This document shows, piece by piece, positions 58,829 to 64,000 of a DNA stretch of 64,000 bases. Location of the stretch: positions 159,463 through 223,462 of the forward strand of contig NMRA01000043.1 of assembly GCA_002633005.1 (NCBI GenBank). The letters are read 5' to 3'. This DNA is from Phoronis australis (Eukaryota; Phoronida; Phoronidae). Both the position numbers and the translations under genes were made by a program. The notes below the pieces were generated by a model. It searched no databases. It was not told the origin of the DNA and saw only the letters and a program-made list of their open reading frames with translations. Each line of letters opens with the position of its first letter. Within the stretch, counting starts at the first letter, position 1.

Positions 58829-61598
58829 TTTCATCCAGAATAGAGGACAGCTGCATTACCCTTATTACATAAACTATAGTCTTTAGTGTACGATAGGTTT
58901 GCTCTAAAAAAATCGCGATAAGATCCCTCGAGCAGTTTAGCAAAGGTTGTCTTGTTTGGTCACCAGTTGAACTGTTAAATTCTGCCAATAGAACCATACC
59001 CTCTTCCTGTACACACTCGGCTGGACGACAATTGTCTTAATTTCTTCACTTCAGTAAATGTGGCTTACGATTATTTAGGACACTACAAACATTCCAAATT
59101 TGGCCAATTTTGGAACATTTTATTTCAGAAATGGCTGATCATATAATTTGTGTGAAACTTTCACGTTCTATGCTTTATGCACTGTGCTCAAAAAGCTGAT
59201 AGTAATTCGTTTTAAAATGTTCCACTTTTGCATGAAAGGCTAACAAAAACCATGATTTTGTGATTTTCACGAAAAAATCTCTCAATAGTTTCATAAAATG
59301 AAAAGGAAATGGTGTTTTAGAAAACTGTAACATTGAGATCTCATCTCGAACCAATTTTATTACGTTAATACCGTTCTTTTGCCATCATTGTATCTTTTTT
59401 TGCTAAATTTTGCTGTAAGAAGTGGCCATATGACTCAATTAACGGCAGATAGATTAAAAGCCGAATATCATTCTACAAGCTTTCTGCTTTTACTGAGATG
59501 TAATCTACACTTTTGTAGATATTGTACTAAATGTGCAGACTTATCAGCATGGTCCTACATAACCTTTATAAAAGAATTTTTACTTGAACCAAATATGAAT
59601 CTTGATGGCCAGTATAGTGTTTTTTTCGGCTCGCTTTCTTGTGATTGTGCTGGCGATGCTCCCTCCTCTCTGCTTTTTGATATGCTTGAGTGGCAGCCGG
59701 GGCTCCAGTTCCGCTGGTGACATCCAAATAAAAGTCTTTTGTTTATCACAGGTTGACATGTGGCTAGGACGGCAAAGCAGGTCAGTGTGACGACAACTGT
59801 CACATTGGAGTAGGTCCACATTCTGGAAACAAGTTTGAGATGTATTAAAACAAATGTCTGTGTCAGGGCCACACGTGTTGCTGTGAAAGGGACATTTCGC
59901 TGTTGTTTAGCTGTCAATTTAAAGCCTAAGCACTTTGGAAAAAAAGCCATTTCCATGCTCATCTCATTTTGAATTGTTGACAAATGAGACGGTAACTCCG
60001 GGCAATAGTCGTGAAGGATCTTCGAGTTTTATGCTTGGTCATCCCCTATGAATTTGACCTCTTTTCTTTAGTCGCTGATGGTATCGTTGTGATCATGGCT
60101 CCTGTGGCAGCAATATAATGAAACAGATTTTATCAGTTTAAGTCGCTTAATTTAAGTTTTGTTCATAAGCAGCTAAACACTGAAGATATGCAGTTTTAAG
60201 ATATTCACAAACAAAACATAATAATGTAGAGTGTGGTCCACACATTCTACGAGTTACACACAAATTACTCCTGAAATGGTTATCGAGTTACTCTTGGAAC
60301 GAGTTATCACTAGGTTTAGTAATTACTGTGCGTTTGCACGCGCAGAGTACTGTTGTTCCTGGGTTTTTTTCAATTTTATTCTTATTCTTCTTCTTCTTCC
60401 AACTTTGAGGCTTAATAACTCCAAATTGGGTGCAGATACGCTCTTTAAATTCAGAATATGATTTTTGACAGTACATAAATTTTGATTCGTTATATAATCA
60501 TATTCCATATTGCACCGGAAGAGGTTGGTTGGTGCAAAGGTGAAATAATTTTCAAAATGCTACTTCTTCAGTTATAAAGCTATCTTTTTCAAATTCGATG
60601 CACAGGTATAAGTTAACATGACAATTCTTTTCAATTTCAGCACACTGGTGTAAGTCAACCTGCCAGTTGAACACCCTACTTTACTACGCAATAGGCCTAA
60701 CCAATGAGAAAAATAGGTCGAAGGTCATTGAGTGCAAACTAAAATTTTGAGCTAGAGACTTCAATATTACATATCTGTTTACTAGATTTGATTGAGTTTG
60801 AATTCTAAATTTTCGGGTCATTTGGTGCATCCATGGGGTCATTAGGTGCATTTTTCTTCTGAAAGTTTGACCAATTCATTCATCTTGTATTCTGAAGTGC
60901 TTAAAGTTAAAGATCTGTGATTCTTAGCATCAACCACACTTTTAATTGAGCGTTTTTCCCTCATCGGGGCTCATAATGCACCGGAAGAGGTCAATTAGTG
61001 GAAAGGTCATCAAAATGTTAACATGTAATTTCTCCTACAATTGTAAAGAATTCCTTCTCGTATTGGTAAACCGATTACTGTCAATAACTTCCCATAACAA
61101 TCCCAGTATTACACACACGCAGAGTCCATTATTGTCAAAACGTGACAATAATCTTTCTAGTTGTGTGTATACTATTTTTGCTAGGCCAATTTTGACTCAC
61201 ATGTGAAAACTTACGCCATTTTATCAAGATAGGTTAATTTGTTCTTGGCTATGGCAACTCTCCACTTATTTCACACTAAATATTTGCCAAACGTGTCATT
61301 TTTGCATTTTTGAATTCTGGTTACCTCATTGCAAATAATGCAAAATTTACCGAAGTTGTTAAATGACATCTCCACTGTACAAGCTATGTTAGTGATATAG
61401 ACTAGAATTTTCTTCATCTTTGTTTTTGTGGAAAAATTTGACAAAATAGAATTTCACTTGCCGGACAAATTGTGAGAGACACTGGTGCAAGTACAAGGTT
61501 AGTGTGGATACAAATCTGCCAATATGACTAAGTTACAGGTGTCTATTTGCACGGTACTTGTGCCAAGTTGAAGGATGAGTAGTGTACTTAACTGTGGG
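58829..61598. other. RBM42 intron 4 segment with short dispersed repeats
   Basis: ATGCACCGGAAGAGG-type blocks near 60510-60560 and 60975-61010 are two copies of one diverged repeat. Frames around 59379-59983 on both strands overlap and have no motif that I recognise. Confidence 0.4.
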
Positions 61599-61600
61599 GG

Positions 61601-61840
61601 GGCAAGTTGCTCTAGAGCAAGTTGCTCTAGAGCAAGTTGCTCTAGAGCATGTTGCTCCAGGGCAAGTTGCTCTAGGGCATGTTGCTCCAGGGCATGTTGC
61701 TCCAGGGCATGTTGCTCTAGGGCAAGTTGCTCTAGGGCAAGTTGCTCTAGGGCAAGTTGCTCTAGAGCATGTTGCTCCAGGGCAAGTTGCTCTAGGGCAT
61801 GTTGCTCCAGGGCATGTTGCTCTAGGGCATGTTGCTTTAG
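61601..61840. repeat. 15-bp minisatellite, about 16 copies
   Basis: Units of GGCAAGTTGCTCTAG with A/G and C/T variants. Open frames on both strands (a five-residue ALEQ(H/L) repeat on the minus strand) follow from the 15-bp period and are not evidence of coding. Confidence 0.95.
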
Positions 61841-62787
61841 GGTAGCTCTTAACATGACATGACTACGATGACTACTTAATGTAGCAAGTACCTCCTCAAT
61901 ATGAGACAAATTTTCCAACTCGACAGAAATTCACACTGTCAAGCAGAAATCACACACATATTACATTCCAACCCACAGGGTTGATTCTCTCAGTAACTGG
62001 AATAAAAATACAGGGTGTCCAAAATGTTCATACATTTTAAATGACAACAACTGATGTTTATGGACTTGGGAACAAGATCAGGGACTTAAATTCAGGTGGT
62101 GATCAAAAAAGGAATTTAGTCTTTATTAACCGGAAATAAATTCATTGTTTATTTACTTGTTCGGTAGGAGATAAATCGAATATAGCATGAATAGTGAATT
62201 TACGTTTGCCAGTAGAATTGTGCGATTAATTTCCGTTCTCCAAAACTGCGTGCCTTTGCCATTTATTTAGTATTTACTTTATCTAGGCTATTAATTGTAG
62301 TATTTACAATGACGGTAGCCCCATAAGTTTTCACTGCTTTCCATGGGTGCCCTCACATGTAATGGTTCATGCGTCTGCTTTCACAGCAAAGTGTAACCAT
62401 GCAATAGTTGAGGGCTAGACTATGAACTGCACTGCTTGTTAAATCATGGTCTTTGTTCAGGTGCATGGTGCTAATTGTCATTTGTTGCTCGGTCTAATTT
62501 TAACAGTAAAGACGTTGTTAAAGGTGGTGGCGTAAGTGCCAGGAAACTGGTCGTGAAATGGGTCATTGAGAACATTGCTCTGTGTTGCTGTTATGACAAT
62601 GTTTTTGCATTTATCCAGAAATTTGCTGTTTTCCTGACGTTTAAATCCACTGTAAATGTGTCTTTCATCTTAAAAAATAACTGCAGATTTAGACTCCTTT
62701 TCGCTTTGAAGTTGGTCTCAAAATGTCCTTTCTCAAAGCCGAGGTGATTTCTGGTCTTGAAAAGAACTAACAGTGTGTTGCTGCTTG
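61841..62787. other. Unassigned sequence before the 65-bp array
   Basis: AT-rich; no repeat or exon recognised. Confidence 0.4.
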
Positions 62788-63754
62788 AGGCTATGGTGTG
62801 TTGGTCATTGTGTGCACCATCTACTGTATGAGCCAAAAGTATTCACTATATGAGGCTATGGTGTGCTGGTCATTGTATGCACCATCTACTGTATGAGCCA
62901 AAAGTATTCACTATATGAGGCTATGGTGTGTTGGTCATTGTGTGCACCATCTACTGTATGAGCCAAAAGTATTCACTATATGAGGCTATGGTGTGCTGGT
63001 CATTGTATGCACCATCTACTGTATGAGCCAAAAGTATTCACTATATGAGGCTATGGTGTGTTGGTCATTGTGTGCACCATCTACTGTATGAGCCAAAAGT
63101 ATTCACTATATGAGGCTATGGTGTGCTGGTCATTGTATGCACCATCTACTGTATGAGCCAAAAGTATTCACTATATGAGGCTATGGTGTGTTGGTCATTG
63201 TGTGCACCATCTACTGTATGAGCCAAAAGTATTCACTATATGAGGCTATGGTGTGCTGGTCATTGTATGCACCATCTACTGTATGAGCCAAAATTATTCA
63301 CTGTATGAAGCTATGGTGTGTTGGTCATTGTATGCACCATCTACTGTATGAGCCAAAGTATTCACTATATGAGGCTATGGTGTGCTGTTCATTGTATGCA
63401 CCATCTACTGTATGAGCCAAAAGTATTCACTATATGAGGCTATGCTGTGCTGGTCATTGTATACACCATCTACTGTATGAGCCAAAAGTATTCACTACTT
63501 GAGGCTATGCTGTGCTGGTCATTGTATGCACCAACTACTGTACAAACCAAAAGTATTCACTACTTGAGGCTATGCTGTGCTGGTCATTGTATGCACCAAC
63601 TACTGTACAAGCCAAAAGTATTCACTACTTGAGGCTATGCTGTGCTGGTCATTGTATGCACCAACTACTGTAAAAGCCAAAAGTATTCACTACTTGAGGC
63701 TATGCTGTGCTGGTCATTGTATGCGCCATCTGCTATAGGAGCCAAAAATATTCA
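62788..63754. repeat. 65-bp minisatellite, about 15 copies, with 130-bp dimer pattern
   Basis: Units start GAGGCTATGGTGTG. From 62788 to about 63300 they alternate between a TTGGTCATTGTGTGC type and a CTGGTCATTGTATGC type, giving a 130-bp higher-order unit. The last third is more diverged (ACTACTTGAGGC, CAACTACTGTACAA). Confidence 0.95.
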
Positions 63755-64000
63755 GGTAAAGTGACCTTGACGGTTGGTCGGAAGCCATAGTCATTGTCAG
63801 AGTAATCTTCATGATCGAGAATGAATGGGAATGAACAGTAAAGTTAAATGGGAATGAACAGTAAAGTTAAATGGCAAAGGCATTTTGTAATTAGAATTTG
63901 ACCACCTTAATAGTTAACGTATTACCAGTCATTTTTGCTGGTAACATAGTTACCTGCATGATGGAAAACAGTATTTTGTGTGATTACTTGTGTCTTGTGT
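63755..64000. other. Window end, no feature
   Basis: Contains a short duplication (AATGGGAATGAACAGTAAAG, twice). No RBM42 terminal exon is seen. Confidence 0.5.

Noticed and set aside
61499-61918. 139-codon minus-strand frame and matching plus-strand frames
   Set aside because: They are products of a 15-bp repeat, whose period keeps several frames open at once.
48974-64000. Search for the RBM42 terminal exon (YVGSRPIKLRKS type)
   Set aside because: No acceptor followed by a matching reading frame was seen by eye. It may be beyond 64000; a translated search would settle it.

Overview
This window is nuclear DNA from an AT-rich, repeat-laden invertebrate animal genome. The evidence is spliced genes with GT-AG introns, tRNA-derived and TIR transposons, many minisatellites and one N. 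The two recognisable genes are ordinary animal housekeeping genes. The proteins fit an invertebrate bilaterian, but I cannot name the phylum from sequence alone.

Genes. NDUFS2 (49-kDa subunit of mitochondrial complex I) lies on the minus strand. I resolve seven coding exons, from the start codon at 23265 down to 1551. They give 714 nt, or exactly 238 codons, with every intron phase matching. The 3' half of the gene lies left of the window. RBM42 (a splicing-associated RRM protein) lies on the plus strand. Four coding exons run from the start codon at 23470 to 48973, about 367 codons, again with all phases matching. Its last short exon was not found and is probably beyond 64000. The two start codons are only 204 bp apart and divergent, so they share a bidirectional promoter, and both genes open with very long first introns (14.8 and 16.7 kb).

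Layout. 1-8244: NDUFS2 exons 2-7 and introns, with a 66-bp minisatellite, a roughly 170-bp dispersed repeat, and MITEs. 8355-23161: NDUFS2 intron 1, packed with TIR elements (including a 4.1-kb element with a 2.5-kb one nested inside), a 1.13-kb tandem duplication, a hairpin element and a 26-bp satellite. 22990-23860: the promoter island with both first exons. 23526-40273: RBM42 intron 1, with inverted-repeat partners of the left side, a six-copy TGACGTCA array, a 47-bp minisatellite built on a transposon end, and a TTAA-flanked transposon. 40501-48778: RBM42 introns 2-3, with a decayed piggyBac, a palindromic MITE, a tandemly amplified copy of the exon-3 splice donor, and telomere-like repeats. 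48974-64000: RBM42 intron 4 or beyond, mostly unrecognised AT-rich DNA with a hAT MITE and several minisatellites.

Most notable structure. The shared promoter sits between two nested pairs of inverted repeats (about 22090-22990 with 24690-25542, and 19667-20389 with 28912-29652). The locus therefore reads almost the same outward in both directions, and both nascent pre-mRNAs carry the same-sense repeats. One arm has amplified a 26-bp unit to about 47 copies while its partner keeps a single copy. No wholly new gene system was identified; the interest lies in genome architecture.
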